Shown in pieces: positions 12,601-25,192 of a DNA stretch of 64,000 nucleotides (within the stretch, counting starts at the first letter, position 1; every line of letters starts with the position of its first letter). The DNA comes from Chionis minor. Its lineage: Eukaryota; Chordata; Aves; Charadriiformes; Chionididae. The position numbers were made by a program, and so were the translations under genes. The stretch spans positions 372,001 to 436,000 of the forward strand of contig VZSF01008968.1 of the NCBI GenBank assembly GCA_013398295.1, read 5' to 3'. The notes beneath the pieces are model-generated. The model saw nothing but the letters and a program-made list of their open reading frames with translations, did no database searches and was not told where the DNA came from.

Positions 12601-14010
12601 TATTGGGGCAGAGGCAGGTTGTGAAGTTACGGTTATACAAAGGAGATGGAGATGCGACTGTTTGTTTAGGTTTGGACTCTGGGGTGTGAAGGGAAGCATC
12701 AGGGGCACTGACCTTGTTGCTTCAGAGACCGTTTTTTTGGGGTTTTTTTTGCTGTGCTATAGTTCCTGGCAGCGGACTGCATGCCTCCCTCTGCTCCTGA
12801 TGCACTGAGGGACAGCAGCCCAGCCATATGGGGCAAAGGCGACAACTAGTCTTAGGTCAACAGAAAGCAAAGCAACTTAGAAAAAGCTCTGTCTTTCCTT
12901 CCCCACTGAAAACTTCATGCTTTCCTGACATACCGATTACAGGAAAACAGAACAGACATATGGATACTGTCAATAGGATAAATGGATTCTAACAACAAAG
13001 GGCAAGGCAGCGGATAGAGACAATCATTTGATTATGTGATGAATAATGTTTCTGCAAATGATAGGGCTCTGCTGTCAATTAGAAAGTCCAGGGCTGGAGC
13101 AGATCAGATCAATTATCTTGCTTGTAAATAATGATGGCAAAAATAACCTTGAACCTAAGCTCACTCATGCACAAATCCTGTGTGAAGCAGTACGTGTTTT
13201 GAGGTGGACTGAACGTCACCCTAAGTCTGCAGGGATGGGGCTTTTCTCTGCCTGTGCTAAGTTTCCTCAGGGGAAGAGGGTGTCAGTCTTGCATCAGCTT
13301 TATGCAATGGGAGATACATTATGCTGATCTTGTTTAGGGCTGATTCTCTGTTGAGGACTTGTCACTCATCCTAATGGATGCCACTTAGATGGCATTATTA
13401 TGCCATACCTACATGGCACCTTCTGAGTCTTCATGAGTGGCAGTTTACTGCCAGTAAAGTCTTTAACATATGCTTGTGTCTTCTCACAGTTTGATCATAT
13501 AAAGTAAATTTAAAATGCAGATGACAAAATATTAGCAATAGCCAATTAGTTCAAATACTTTTAGGCATTGGTGAAATGTGAGTTCAATTTTTTTTTAAAA
13601 AGCATAATTCTCTCATTCAAAAGAAAAAAACAACAACCAAGACAACCAAACTAAGACCCGTTTTCAGAATTGACAAAATACAAGATTCAAAATGCATCTT
13701 TAACCTGTTAGGAAGGTGTTATAACAAATCACATCACAGTCAAGCAAATCAATTATAAGTAAGACGCAGAGCTTTTTGCAAAGAAGCTGATAAATAACGA
13801 GAACAAATCACTATGCAATGCGACAGATTCTTCATTTCCAGGAGTTCTCAGTCAAAATTGCATTCAACCCAAAAGATATGCTTTAATTGAATAGAAGCTG
13901 AAAGAAAAAGTTGCTGAAATACCACAGCCTGTGTTAAAAAAGAATAACAGCTCAATGGTTCTTTGTGGCCTGGAAATCGGTAGTGGGGCACAATATTAAA
14001 AGATACTATT
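9612..14010. other. Non-coding, no gene seen
   Basis: This section holds the 13-bp inverted repeat at 10008, an 80-codon minus-strand frame with a TTG start at 10646-10888 of unknown meaning, an AT-rich direct repeat (ATTCAATA) near 11290, and a T/G-run near 12730. No element or exon is recognised. Confidence 0.6.
10008..10071. repeat. 13-bp perfect inverted repeat, 38-base loop
   Basis: CTTCAGACAAAAG (10008-10020) and CTTTTGTCTGAAG (10059-10071) are exact reverse complements. The loop can form a second short GAACA/TGTTC stem, so a two-part hairpin of about 64 bases is possible. Confidence 0.85.
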
Positions 14011-14096
14011 TTTATTAAAATGCCCTGTAACTACTAAGCCTGTTTCAGCTACCTTTACTGCCAGTGGCACATGACTGACCTAACATCTTCTGCAGA

Positions 14097-14337
14097 CTAC
14101 AGCATTTTATAAATATCAAAACTTGTCAATGGCAATGCTTCATCTTTTTTTGATTTTATTCCTTCCACTTTGTTTTTCTCTCTTACTGCATTTTTACATG
14201 CTGCTAGACTTCTGTTAACCTCATTGCTTTTTGACATTTCTCTATGTTTAAGTTTCTTAGGTCTGGAGTTTTTGCTCAGACCATCCAAAAAAGACAGGCT
14301 AAGAGCAAAGTTCCAATCCTAGATTTTTTATTTCTTT
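14097..14337 (-). other. Lysine-rich open frame, possible terminal exon or pseudogene fragment
   Basis: On the minus strand a frame is open for about 80 codons after a TGA near 14338 and ends at TAG (14097-14099). The first ATG (14286-14288) gives 63 residues rich in Lys, Ser, Glu and Asn with no Trp or Gln, including KSNEVNRSLAACKNAV and ending SFDIYKML. Just upstream, TTTGCTCTTAG resembles a splice acceptor. An AATAAA lies 81-86 bases past the stop, at 14011-14016. An A-rich sense strand should meet TAA and TGA often, so the open length is somewhat unexpected. I recognise no protein family. Chance, a processed pseudogene fragment and a real last exon all remain possible. Confidence 0.18.
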
Positions 14338-17300
14338 TTCAAAATTGGTAGTTTTACGAGTTTGGTGGTGTTACTGCTAAACTTTCGTGATAGCGATACC
14401 CTGTCGTGGCAATAAAATTCTCTGGCTGAGTTTAGGAGCCTTTAATCTGAATCCACTTACTTAGTCCATTGCATTACTCGCATGAGAAAAAATCCCAGAC
14501 AATTCCCTAGGTCTAAACCATGTGTGTAGAGAGCAAAACTGAGTCCTGAATGAGGAAACATTTCAATGGGGATTCCTTTTCATTCATTTTCCAACACTGC
14601 CTCTTTGTCTCAATCTGAAAAAAAGTCTCTGTAAACTCCCAACTAAACTCTCACTGGTTGCTCCTCATAGTGCTTGTATCCCGTCTTGTGGGAAAATAAT
14701 TTGTGGTCTTGCGTCTGAGTAGAAACTTTCTGATACGTGTTTTCGAGCTGAGTTTTTTTTTAAGACACACAGAGAGACTGCTTTCTGTTTCATCACTCTA
14801 CTCTGTCAATCATGAAAAAACCAGACTATAGCTGATCAAAGTCTGTGACAAAATATTTCATGGAGGCAGGTGAGACAAGTTAGATAGAAGTATTACAGTT
14901 GTACGAGATTGCACAGGCAGTTGCATCTCTCTGACATTTCCTCTACCTTTAATTTTAATACCAATTTCTCCAAGAGGGTTTGGAATTGCTTCAGTTTACA
15001 TGGCTTGCAGCTGAGCTATGCAAAACTTTTAATCTGAAATTCACCTTCATTACCTGCATTTGGATTTCATTACAGGCATGACCTGGAGCCATTGCTTGCA
15101 CATTTTCCTAATTGCATAAATCAGTCGAATGAGCTTCTACAATATACTTTTCCCAACAGCACCATGAGAACCTCACAGTTTCTCATGAAGTCAGTTGAGA
15201 CAAAACACAATGGCTTTTGAGGAATGCTAAGGAAGGAGAAAAGAGATACAAGTACGGGAACTAATGAATGGCTTAATGAAGACATAGCAAGAAGTTCTCA
15301 TTGCAGTTTTTTGTAACATCAACATGGGCAGCATAATTCATCTATGACCATAATTGAACAAACTGCAAAATAATAAAAAAGAGTATAATTTTCACAGAGC
15401 AAATTAAATCCAGGAACTCCACTTTCAAAAGGAGCACTGAAGCAAAGAGCACAGCAGGATACAAAGCTTGAATTAGACATTCATAACATGACAGAAAAAA
15501 CTAACCACAGTTTTGAAAGGAACAGAAGCTCTCCTGATTCAACACATAAGCCAGCCTCAAACACCTGAAACTACAGAGCAACTTAGCATGGTGGCAATTT
15601 ATGTATTAAATCATGTGTTTCTGATTTTTCAGAGTTGCATTCCAGTTTGTAATTTTCATTTTCAAGTTTGAAGTGAAGTTCAAAAATTGGAGAAAAACCT
15701 CTATGCATCCTTTGATAAATACAATCAGCTGTGAGATCCTGCCTTGGATCCCTACTGCACAATCTCTTCTTCTGGAGGAACTGGTAATAGCTACTTTGCT
15801 TCAAGAAACAGGACTGCTGCTGCTAACGAGGATGACATTGGTTATGTTGCTATGAGGACTGGGTATTCTTTTGGACAGCTAAATTCCATGCAACTGGATG
15901 GAATGGATATCCACAAACTGTTTAGCAGCAATTCATTGGAAGCCCAAATCTGCTGAAGGCAAGGGAGACATAAAGGAAAAATGTATGTTTCCAAAGCCAA
16001 GGAGAACCTCTTCACTACCTGTCCTTATTAAAGGTCACCATCAGTCCCTCAAATGCATGCGCTCTCAACCTTTTTCAGCACAGACAAACAAATGTGTCTG
16101 CTCTGAAATTTTCCCTCTGTGGCCTCTCAGTGCAGCAACTACCTGCAGAGAGGCTGACGTTGGCAGGCAGTGGCTGTGCTGCCACTCTGCCACTGCGTTT
16201 CAGGTTTCGTCATTCTTGCAGTGTGTCCCCCGGATGCTCCTCTGCTTGTGGAAATAGAAATGACATCGAGCAAGGCTGGTCTTGTGTGGGCACAACTACC
16301 TTCTGTGTGAACCAGCTTTACCGAGAGCAGCTGTTGAATACAAGAGCTGACAGTGCCTCAGTCCACACAGCTGCCATTGACCACTGGTAACTTCACAGCA
16401 GAAGCAGGGCTCAGTAACACACGTAGAGCGACGAACTCAGAAGCTAAAAAAAAAAAAAAGAGGTTGCTGGAACACTTTAGGGACTACTAGGTGTGAACAG
16501 ATTTCCATTCCCTCAAGCAAGTGAATGCTTGAAGCAAAGTATCGATAGTTTCAAACTGTGCTTCCTAGAAATGAGTTTGTAAATATTAACTGATGTGGGG
16601 TAACTAGAATGACTAGTCACTTCACAGTTAGCATATACCTGATAGCCTAACTTTCAGGAAATGTCTATCAATTATTATTATGCATGCAAGTTAATATAAA
16701 AATGACAGAGCAGCTATGTTTCATTACTATTCACACAACCGTTAACATTCCAAGACCAGCTTTCCTCACCACTAAAACCGTGACTGAAATGTGGTTACTT
16801 TTTAAACAGGTATCTTTAACTAGAAGGCAGCAGATATATATAAAGGTACACAGGCAGATGCAATTGGTAATGAAATGTAATATCCCTTAAGGGAAAAAAT
16901 AAATTTCATCAAGTAGAGCTTTTAATCCCCATAACTATAAACTTCAGATTCCTGATAGGTATAGCTTTCTACTGAATCTTTTGAATTTTAATGTAAGCCA
17001 CAAGTGAAGGAAAACACACCAGATACACTTCATCAATATCTTGTATAAGGGGCTTTCTATGTTCTCTTCTTAGTCATCTTGCATATCATCCTTTTGGAAA
17101 TCCTTTAAGTCTGGATCTCTACTCTTCCTCTAGTCTCCTGAATTTAGCTTGCTGCCAATTTTTTGTGCAGTCACAGTCACGCAGAGTAGATATCCAGTTG
17201 TGACAGGACTTGTTGACGTTCTCTAGGAACTGAGACAGGCAAATGACATTACCTATTCCAAATTCATCAGTACTGGAAGAGCCATAATCCATTTTCCAGA

Positions 17301-17976
17301 AAGGACATATTTGACATAGATAGTTTAAACCTTCTGTAAATAGAAGAAAGAAACACCTTAGATGCAGGAAAATGGTATTTTACTCTTCGTTCTCCTGTTT
17401 AGTTTGCTGAATTAAACTATGGGAGTTTTGCTGGGTCTGGGGTAACTTACACCTTTTCAGCCCCCGGGTGATCTGCAGAAAGGAGAACTACCCTGTATCA
17501 AAAGTCACCTTGTAATTGTTGTAAATAGATCAAAGGACTGCAAAGTAAAGTTGAGAGATAGTCTTGCTTAGGGTGAAGATATGATACTCTAATTTCAAAA
17601 ACAAATGAGAAAACATAAAAAGCTAGCTTTAATCCTGCCTAACAAGGTGTAATGCATTTGGCTTTGTGCAAAGCCATTTGTGATGGCAGAATGTCTGTAC
17701 AATATACTAAAACCTGTCATTTTAAAGGTAGCCACAACATAAATAGAAAACATGCTTACAGAGGCAAGGCTTATATGGTGAGGTAGTACCTTTTTTTAAA
17801 TTATCACAATGCGCTAAACCATCGATCAGACAGATCAACAGCATGACTGTATCAAGTATAAGAGTGACAATATAAAAACCCATCTCCTCCCAGAGATCTC
17901 ATTTCTCTCATATGGTTAGACCACTGCTGTTGCAACACTTCCAAGAAAGTGTTATTCACAGAGGATAAAACCAAAA

Positions 17977-18020
17977 GGTTATCCAAGAGGATATCCAAGG
18001 TTATCCAAGAGGATAAAGCT
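17977..18020. repeat. 22-bp tandem duplication
   Basis: GGTTATCCAAGAGGATA occurs at 17977-17993 and again at 17999-18015, a 22-bp period. The match is lost at the right edge of the second unit. Confidence 0.9.
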
Positions 18021-18126
18021 GAAACAGAATCAAGGGTCTTTGCTGTATTGTAACAGAGTGCATCCGAAAGCAATGCTTGTCTGCTTGATTCAAAAAACAG
18101 CTTGTCCTTATCCAAGACATATTTAT

Positions 18127-18168
18127 CCATAATGCACATGAACTGCATTTTTAATATGTGCATTATGG
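18127..18168. repeat. 13-bp perfect inverted repeat, 16-base loop
   Basis: CCATAATGCACAT (18127-18139) and ATGTGCATTATGG (18156-18168) are exact reverse complements. Flanking bases do not extend the stem. It lies about 110 bp from the 22-bp tandem duplication at 17977. Confidence 0.85.
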
Positions 18169-18817
18169 CCACATTACTCATACTTGAGGGTCCAACAGTT
18201 GTTAGCCAAAATGTTAGCCAAAATTGACTGATTTTTCACTTGTAGTCTCACTGGAGCCAGAAAGAGAAATACATGGTTACAGGTTCTGAGCCAAAGACAC
18301 CAAGGGAGAGGGAAAAGATCTTTGACTTTCACTGGTTCAGTTTCAGAGGTGAATCTTAGTGCCTGACCCCAAGTGGAGATCTGACAGCAGAATTAGAAAA
18401 TAATCTTTTCTGGAGAGAAAATCTGAGGGAATTGGGTAGCTGTTAAGATAAATCTGCACTTGAGATGGTATGAAAAAGCTCCTGGAAACCCTGACATCTC
18501 CTGCTGATACAGAGTGACAGCAGCATGCTGGAGGCTGCTTGCTCTGCCATTTCATCTATACCCTGCAGCCCCTTCATGGGTTGCATGTGGGATGGTCAGA
18601 TTTCAGGCTTCAGATGTAAATATATAAGGGCAGATATGAAGACCATGAGATCCATTTGCCTAGCTTGTGCGAGCAGGTCCCCATTAACAAGACAATGTTT
18701 TTCAAGCCAATGTCATTCTGCATCTTATACCCATTTTACTTAGCTTTTGTAAGATTACAGTCTCCTGAATAGAGTCTGTCCCTCTTTTTCTTATTTTTTT
18801 CCAATTGTTGTTGCAAA

Positions 18818-18840
18818 GTTGTCTCTTTTCAAGAGACAAC
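18818..18840. repeat. 10-bp perfect hairpin, TTC loop
   Basis: GTTGTCTCTT (18818-18827) pairs with AAGAGACAAC (18831-18840) across a 3-base loop. No T-run or other sign of a polymerase III terminator follows. Confidence 0.8.
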
Positions 18841-20495
18841 ATCCTCTGAAATACATCAGTATGGCATGCTCATGTTTTTATAGGGAAAGTCAGTTTTAAA
18901 ATCCATGGTGGTTAGAGTTTTTTCTGTCTTATACTGTTAGACTAATGAAATACCTTCAGAAGAAAGTGGACTCACAAAGACATTTTATACCCCCAAACCA
19001 TTCCATCACTGCAAACTAAATAAATAAAAATCCTGTGGTCCTCAATTGTTATTCCTGCAGTAGTTCTCAGACTAGCCATTAAATACACTCTTCTGTGCAT
19101 GTTTTTTACCTAAATATTGTTGATTTTGACATGAGCTCTACCTTGAAGTAATGGGCAGCTTATAGTACGTCGGTGTAATGGATTGCAGGAAAACTGCCCT
19201 TCTCTTGCTTAATCCTGACCACCAGCAATTTTTCAGTCATTGAGAGAGGAACTCTCAGTATTCAAATAAATCATAAATACATAATGTATTTGTTATATCT
19301 GTAAGTGGTTTGGAAACCCTAAGCAACAGAATGCATAATTTGATAAGCCTGGGCTGAAATTTTCGTGACCTGTAGCAGTTAGTTTTGGGGCTCTCTCACT
19401 TGCAGAGGCTTTACCCTTGTCGTATTTTAAAGCTTGGCTTTCTGTTCCCCTCCCAAATTCTCCATTTCCCTCGGTCTGTAGAAGGTGCAGCACGCCAGTC
19501 TCCACCTGGCACTTCTCCTACCACTACTGACCACTGACAACTTGAAGGCTTTGCCTCTGGCACTGTGTTACAGAACACGTGACGGAGGATATTTGATTGC
19601 TTCAGTCCACCTTCCAGAGGCTCAGAGAGTCTGCAGAAGGCACCTACTGCTTCACATAGGAATAAGAAGGTGCATTTAGATATAGTGGGGTGGAACCTCA
19701 GGGCATGTGGAGGGGATCACGCAGAGGAGGGGAACCCGCACGGTAACCTGCAGCTGGAGCCACAGGGAGGACCAGATCCTGTGGTGACAATCACAGCGAC
19801 TTCAGTGAGGTCTGCTCCAGACTCCTTACTTGCACTTCTTAGAAGACATCTGAACCCCAGCAAAGATGGAATGTACCTGCAGCACTTGTTGTAACACATA
19901 GAGAGGAAATAATTAAACATATTTAAAAGCGCAGTTAAACAAATTAATGGAAATAATATTCTGAGTAAATTTCATAGCTTGTCTGAACATTTCCATGACA
20001 GATTAACTCAGTTCGCAGCCCAAAGATTGAGGTTTTCAGTTTCAAATTACTTGTGGGCTTGACAAGAAACCTATATCCTTTTTCTAGCGCATGTTCTTGT
20101 CAGAAACAACACAAGGTCAGTGATCGGAAGGGAAGGCATGTATTGGTGGCCCATGAGATGGGACAGAAACCCCATTTCTGTGGTTCGGCTGATTCTGCTA
20201 CAGATGGAAAAATCTGTCAAAAAATTTCACAGAGTGATTAGGAGAAGGAGGAACAAACAGAAGCCACTTCTACTTGGCAGTTTCTGAGGATGATAACAGA
20301 CAGTTATATCAGACAGCACACACAGAGACCTGCAACTTCATTGCTCTAGGGAGTACTTAACTAGTGGAAAAGACGGAAGAATTGGGTTCATTGATACAGT
20401 CTCTTGGACTGAACACCAGCAATGTCACATGCACCTCAGTTGTGCAAGATTTTTACTTTTATTTATTATTTTATCATCCTGTCCTTTTGCATTTG

Positions 20496-20519
20496 CACTT
20501 GTGTACTTGTGCACTTGTG
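20496..20519. repeat. Three tandem 8-mers (CACTTGTG)
   Basis: CACTTGTG, TACTTGTG and CACTTGTG are contiguous at an 8-bp period. It lies about 200 bp upstream of the old CR1 tail but is unrelated to its octamer. Confidence 0.85.
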
Positions 20520-20689
20520 CATGCTGAAAAATAGTTGTAGTGTGAAGGCCTTGACTTTGCTGTGGGGTTAAAATCAATTTGTCTTTAGTCTCCTGGATTT
20601 ACTGCACACTGCAGAGGGCCCATGGATTGAAATCCAGTAGAAAAATACTGCTTGTCTTTTCCTTTCTGAGTGTAGGATTCCTTTTTGAT

Positions 20690-20908
20690 ATTTCATAAGA
20701 AAGAAATTTTTTACAGTGAGAGCAATCATTCACTGGATCAACCTTCCCAGGGATGTGATGAAGTCTCCATTGCTGGAGGTTTTCATGATGTGACTGGACA
20801 GGGTGCTGGGTAATCTCACCTAGACTGCCTTTCTCAGCAAAGATTGGACCAGGTGATCTTCTGAGATCCCTCCCAACCTGGGCTGTTCTGTGATTCTGTG
20901 GTTCCATG
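20690..20908 (+). mobile_element. Old CR1 LINE 3' end
   Basis: This is a diverged CR1 tail of about 220 bp. Similarity begins near 20690 (the region equivalent to the TTTTTACAGTGAG motif) and includes the HWNRLP-equivalent stretch (CACTGGATCAACCTTCCCAG), a GGACCAGGTGATCTTCTGAG stretch and CCTCCCAACC. It ends in three degenerate octamers at 20885-20908 (TTCTGTGA, TTCTGTGG, TTCCATGG). No coding frame survives. It is more diverged than the copy at 42868 and its tail is of a different type, so it is probably an older insertion from another CR1 subfamily. Confidence 0.85.
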
Positions 20909-21453
20909 GTCTCTTTTTATCCAGTTAAAAGAGATGCATGGTCAGCTTAGGACCCTGAGAAACTGTGTCTGTTGTAGCAGCTACTTTAAAAATCGGAATG
21001 TTAGGAAAAGCTGTTGGTCCACAGTTGCACAATATCGCTCCTCACTTTCAAAAAAGTCTCTATTTTATAGCACACCACTCTGTTTCGCTTTCTATTTTGT
21101 TTTTGTTTACTCGGGTCATGGCTTTGCACTGTTCTAAGCAATCCCTGTTACATGTTGAAGAGAAAACAACTAATGAGCCTTTTCCTATATTATTAAAATG
21201 CATTTGTTCTAGGTCCTAAGCCATTGTGTAACATGCACTCGAGCTTAAAGTCAATACAGCCTTTCTTTTTTAGCATACATTATGAGAAGTACTGACAATT
21301 CCCAGTTTGCATCACATACAGCCTCAGTACTCCTTGCAGTGTGCCCAGGAGGCTCTATGGATGCAGCGCTTGTGAGGCCATGTCTGCAAAACACCATCTG
21401 CTCATCATTCTCCTCCTCAGACCAGGAAAGTCAATACTGCAAAAAAATATTGT

Positions 21454-21500
21454 TCATTTTTCAGGTGAAGGAAATGGGAACTAGGAAAAGAATGAGATGA
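21454..21500 (-). mobile_element. Possible MIR-like fragment
   Basis: CATTTTTCAGGTGAAGGAAA, then GGGAACTAGGAAAAG, resembles the reverse-complement MIR 3' segment (CATTTTACAGATGAGGAAAC, then a GAGGCACAGAGAG stretch). The match is short and low-complexity, so it is weak. Confidence 0.22.
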
Positions 21501-22421
21501 CACTTTAAAAAGAAAAGACATAATTGAACTCAGTCAGACATTTTCTGAACCTTTGCTGTCTGCATATCGGGAAAAGAAGCACAGATGTCTGCAAAATTCC
21601 AGAGGAGCTATCATATGGTAACAGGTCTCACACTGCTAAATCTGAAAGAAGAAGAAAAAGAGATCAGTCTATCTCCAGTTTAGATCCTGGTGCTCATGGC
21701 AGTCACCTCTTTGGCTGGTGATATGGTGGCATCTTTTGCAAAAGGGACAGGTACATAAACCCAGTTGGAGCAGCTGTAGAAAACAGCTCTTGGGATGCCT
21801 GTTTCCTCGCTGGGTACATCATTATGAAAAGCATGTCAAGGCTCCACTCTCCCTGTTCTTTCTTCATCAGTTCAACAATGTCCGTTATCAAGCATTGTAT
21901 TCTCAGAGGCTTCTTCAAGTACGGGCCCATCTAAAGCTCATTTGTTCTGTTCATTAAATACGGAGAAAGCTTCTGTTATGACTAAAATCCCTGCAACTAA
22001 AAGGAGCAGCAGCAGGGCTGTTTGCTGACCTCACATCCATAATGAGGTTTTACTCCTTTGTTTTTCGCATTAAGGAAGTTAAGTCTTCTTACTGGGTCCT
22101 CGCTTGAGTAACCTTATTTTGTTGTTTTGTTTGCTGTTGAGTTTAATTTATGTGTCTTTCATTAAGCTGATTCAGCTACTACCTATGCTGTGAGTATTTG
22201 AGAAAAAAAATGACCTTTTGGCCATTAAAAAATAAAAAAAACCCCAAACCCTGAGCTCCTATCATATCGCCAAAGACTTGCCAAATGACAAAAATTGCAG
22301 TAGCCACTTTTTCTGCAACGTGTCCAGTTTTTGCCGATTCTACCAGCACTCTGGATAGATCTATTTAACATATAACATAGTGCTGTATCATTTGGGCTGA
22401 TATTATTGTACTTCAGGTCCT

Positions 22422-23458
22422 GTGCTTCAATTCAAGTTTGCCTATAGGCTAAACAAACAGATCTCTTGTCTCCTCTCCCATGTGCCTATTCAGTTTAATT
22501 TTTTCTTGGCGTGTTTAACGCAAAAGCCTGGCCTAAAACGACAGGGGCATTTTCATCTAGATAGAAAACAAACTCTTATCTTATTGAGGAAGGTGACTTT
22601 AGCAATGTCAAGACTTCCTGCATTACAGTTACATTTCACCAGGAAAAAAAAAAAAAATTCAGCTTTCAAGGTTCTATCACTCAGTCATCATCAAAGTTTA
22701 TACAGTGCTATTTTAAGGACCTCATGGGAGCAAATCTCACAACACCTTTCCAAGCTACTTTGGCTGGTGGAGACAGGCAGTTGTGGAGGCAGGGAGGCAC
22801 TCCTGCTGCCTCAGGCCACGGCTGATAAGAGGCAGGGTCTCAAGACCTGCCACCTGCAGAGCATGTCCCGGAGCACTGCTTATGAGTCCCACAGTCAGTG
22901 TGCCACTTTTATCCATTGCTTTTATCCTTACCGGAGCATTCTCCATGTTCAGCAAATCTTTTCTCTGCTTCCTCTGAAGCTCTCCAGCTGGTGTCTGCAG
23001 CTCTAATACTATCAAACAGCATAGCTCCCCTTCAGTGTGCGCCCAGATGCCTGCAGCTCACATCCAATGTATGCGCTCATCTCTCTCTCTTACCCCCATA
23101 TACATATATATGCATGCATATGCTTCTAGATATAAGCCCACACATAGCACCCCCACTTCTCCTGCACCCTAACAGACCTGATCCATCTTTCCCGAGTCCC
23201 TGCTTTCATTCAGCATCTCCCCTTTCCCATCACACAATTCAGAGCTGTGTTAGCATTGCTGGGGAAAAACTCTGCAAGCATCGGCAAGCAAATGTCACCA
23301 TTCAGAAAGTTCTGACTCCATCTGTTTCTCCACTGTCACTGCTTCAGTTCCCGCTAGCCCTGCCTGCATGCTGCCAAAATCTTGTATTAAACATGTCTGG
23401 ATATTGGCCTAAAGAGGCCCTAGCCGTCATTTTGATATTTTGCTGTTATCATTCTTAA
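22422..23458 (+). other. Two overlapping long open frames, unassigned
   Basis: A 194-codon frame (22422-23006) overlaps a 186-codon frame (22898-23458) on the same strand in a different phase. They are the longest frames in the window apart from the CR1 one. The first contains a poly-A tract read as KKKK, and the second has a (CT)n/(AT)n tract read through TYICMHMLL. Neither shows domains, a convincing signal peptide or recognisable similarity. With roughly 5 % stop codons per frame and 64 kb in six frames, one frame of this length is plausible by chance. They could belong to an exon of a long non-coding RNA, but nothing here shows transcription. Confidence 0.12.
22644..22657. repeat. Poly-A tract (14 bases)
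   Basis: A homopolymer inside the 194-codon open frame, where it is read as consecutive lysines. Other A or T runs of 12-15 bases lie at 8851-8864, 16446-16459, 49630-49644, 56977-56991, about 58372-58383 and 61248-61259. Confidence 0.9.
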
Positions 23459-24351
23459 GCTGTAAAGTATTTTACCTTGAACAAGAAGTTAGATTTAATA
23501 GAGTGTGCAGCACATGCATTCCTAGCAAAGCACGGCTGGAATTTGTTGTGATAACACCCCAAATTAAAATTGACAAGTGCTCAGCTTCAGAACCGCCCAA
23601 GTCAGATGGGCTTGCTGTTAATGAGCTAGACATTTCCCAGAACACACAATGGGAGAAGCTTCCAGGAAAAAGTTAAGTGTAGGAAAGATTAAAGAGTTTC
23701 TACAGGCTGTGCTGGTGTTCAGGAATGACAGTGACGGAGATGATAGATCAGCAGTCAGCAACTGGATTTCACACATGTGTGGCAACTCCCTTCACTTACA
23801 AAGAATCAGATGAGACAGAGACAATGGGAGCTGAAATGTAGGCATGACACCTGGTTACACCACATGGCCTTGGTTTCTTTGCTTATCGCATTGCTATCCT
23901 TCTCCTGTTTAGCTGAATTACCCCTTCCTGGTTCCCCTATTAAGGCTCACTAATATGTAGATCTTTTTAAGAAAAATTTCCTTAAAAGTAGTTTCATTGT
24001 TTGGCAAAGAACAATTAGAGACCTGGAGCCACTGCACCAGGAACATGCCTTTTCCCATTTTCAGGTAAAACATGGTCACTGTCTGTCTGTGCTATTGACT
24101 GCTGCACAATTGCTTGCACATGGAGTGCAGAGTTCTCCAGGCTTCCAAAATGCAACCTCATGCCCTAAGTGCCTTCTTGTTTCCTCCAACATGCAAACAC
24201 TTCTGGATCCTTCCCATGGATTTTAAGGGTGCAGGAATCAATATAATTTACAATGTCCTTGGCTGTACACGAACATAGAGGGAACTCAGCCACTTAGCAC
24301 GTTAGACAGGGAGGAAATGAAGAACTATGGAATTAAACTAGGAAGAGAAAA

Positions 24352-24645
24352 ATGCCCCTGCCAGGAATGACTTCATGGAAGTCAGCCTTCTTAGGCTATG
24401 AAGAGATACTTGAGATTTCCAAGGACAATGTGGCACGCATGATCTTGCAGCAAGGAGGGAATAAAAGAGCAGTTCAAGTGAAATCTTACATATTTTCCAC
24501 TTTCAAAACTTATATTCTAATCCCAGACAAAAGCTATGGGAAAACTGAGTTTGACAGAATATGTCATCAATATAAGTTATCATATAGCATAGGGCTAGCA
24601 GAATTATTCCAAAACAAGCATTATGAGCCCATAAAATTCATATAA
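24352..24645 (+). other. 97-codon ATG open frame, unassigned
   Basis: This frame starts with ATG and has a fairly protein-like composition (residues near the start: SAFLGYEEILEISKDNVARM; near the end: AELFQNKHYEPIKFI). It is predicted to be soluble, with no signal peptide or membrane segment. There is no recognised family, and no splice sites or polyadenylation signal could be tied to it with confidence. It is most likely a chance frame. Confidence 0.1.
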
Positions 24646-25192
24646 CTCTTACAGATAGTGATAGTCTATGGTAACTATCAAATGGTTATGACTAAGCCAT
24701 TTTGGTCTCCACAACCCTAAATTTGATCAAATGGTTTTAAAGGCAGATTCCTCCCTGTCCCTGGAATAGTGCCTCAAGCAGAAGGAAAGCTGTTTGACTA
24801 ACCCAAATGCACATTTTTGTAATTTAATATGAAAAAGACCCCCCAAAGTTATATTTAAATCTGACTTTCTCATGTTTACTACACTTTATCCATTTGGCAA
24901 ATGTAATCTATAATGCCTCAGAACAGGACTTCAAAGTTATTATTTGTTGAGGCTCTAAAATTGGCTAGAGTAGTTTGCACACCTTATGATACACATTCAC
25001 ACAAGTATTGTGAATTATTGCTATAAGGAGGTCTTATATATGGTTATTGAATAATAAAGATAATTCAGAACAAAGGAACGTTGTATTTTCTTTAAAATAT
25101 GTATTTTTTAACCTCTTTTATATGTCTTCAGGGTCTTACATACTCTTTAGTGTAACTAGTTTCATCATAAACCTTTCGGGAAAGGAGATGCT

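Larger units (their letters stand above)
14338..20689. other. Non-coding, no gene seen
   Basis: Apart from the tandem duplication at 17977, the hairpins at 18127 and 18818 and the 8-mers at 20496, I see only chance frames (up to 119 codons at 15898-16257). No repeat family is recognisable by eye. Confidence 0.6.

Noticed and set aside
17780..17795. TGAGGTAGTA, the first ten bases of the let-7 microRNA family
   Set aside because: The following bases (CCTTTTTTT) do not continue as let-7, and no complementary arm is visible nearby. Chance match.
23083..23125. Alternating CT, AT and ATGCATGC stretch as a possible Z-DNA or regulatory element
   Set aside because: Each run is too short and interrupted. 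Ordinary simple sequence.
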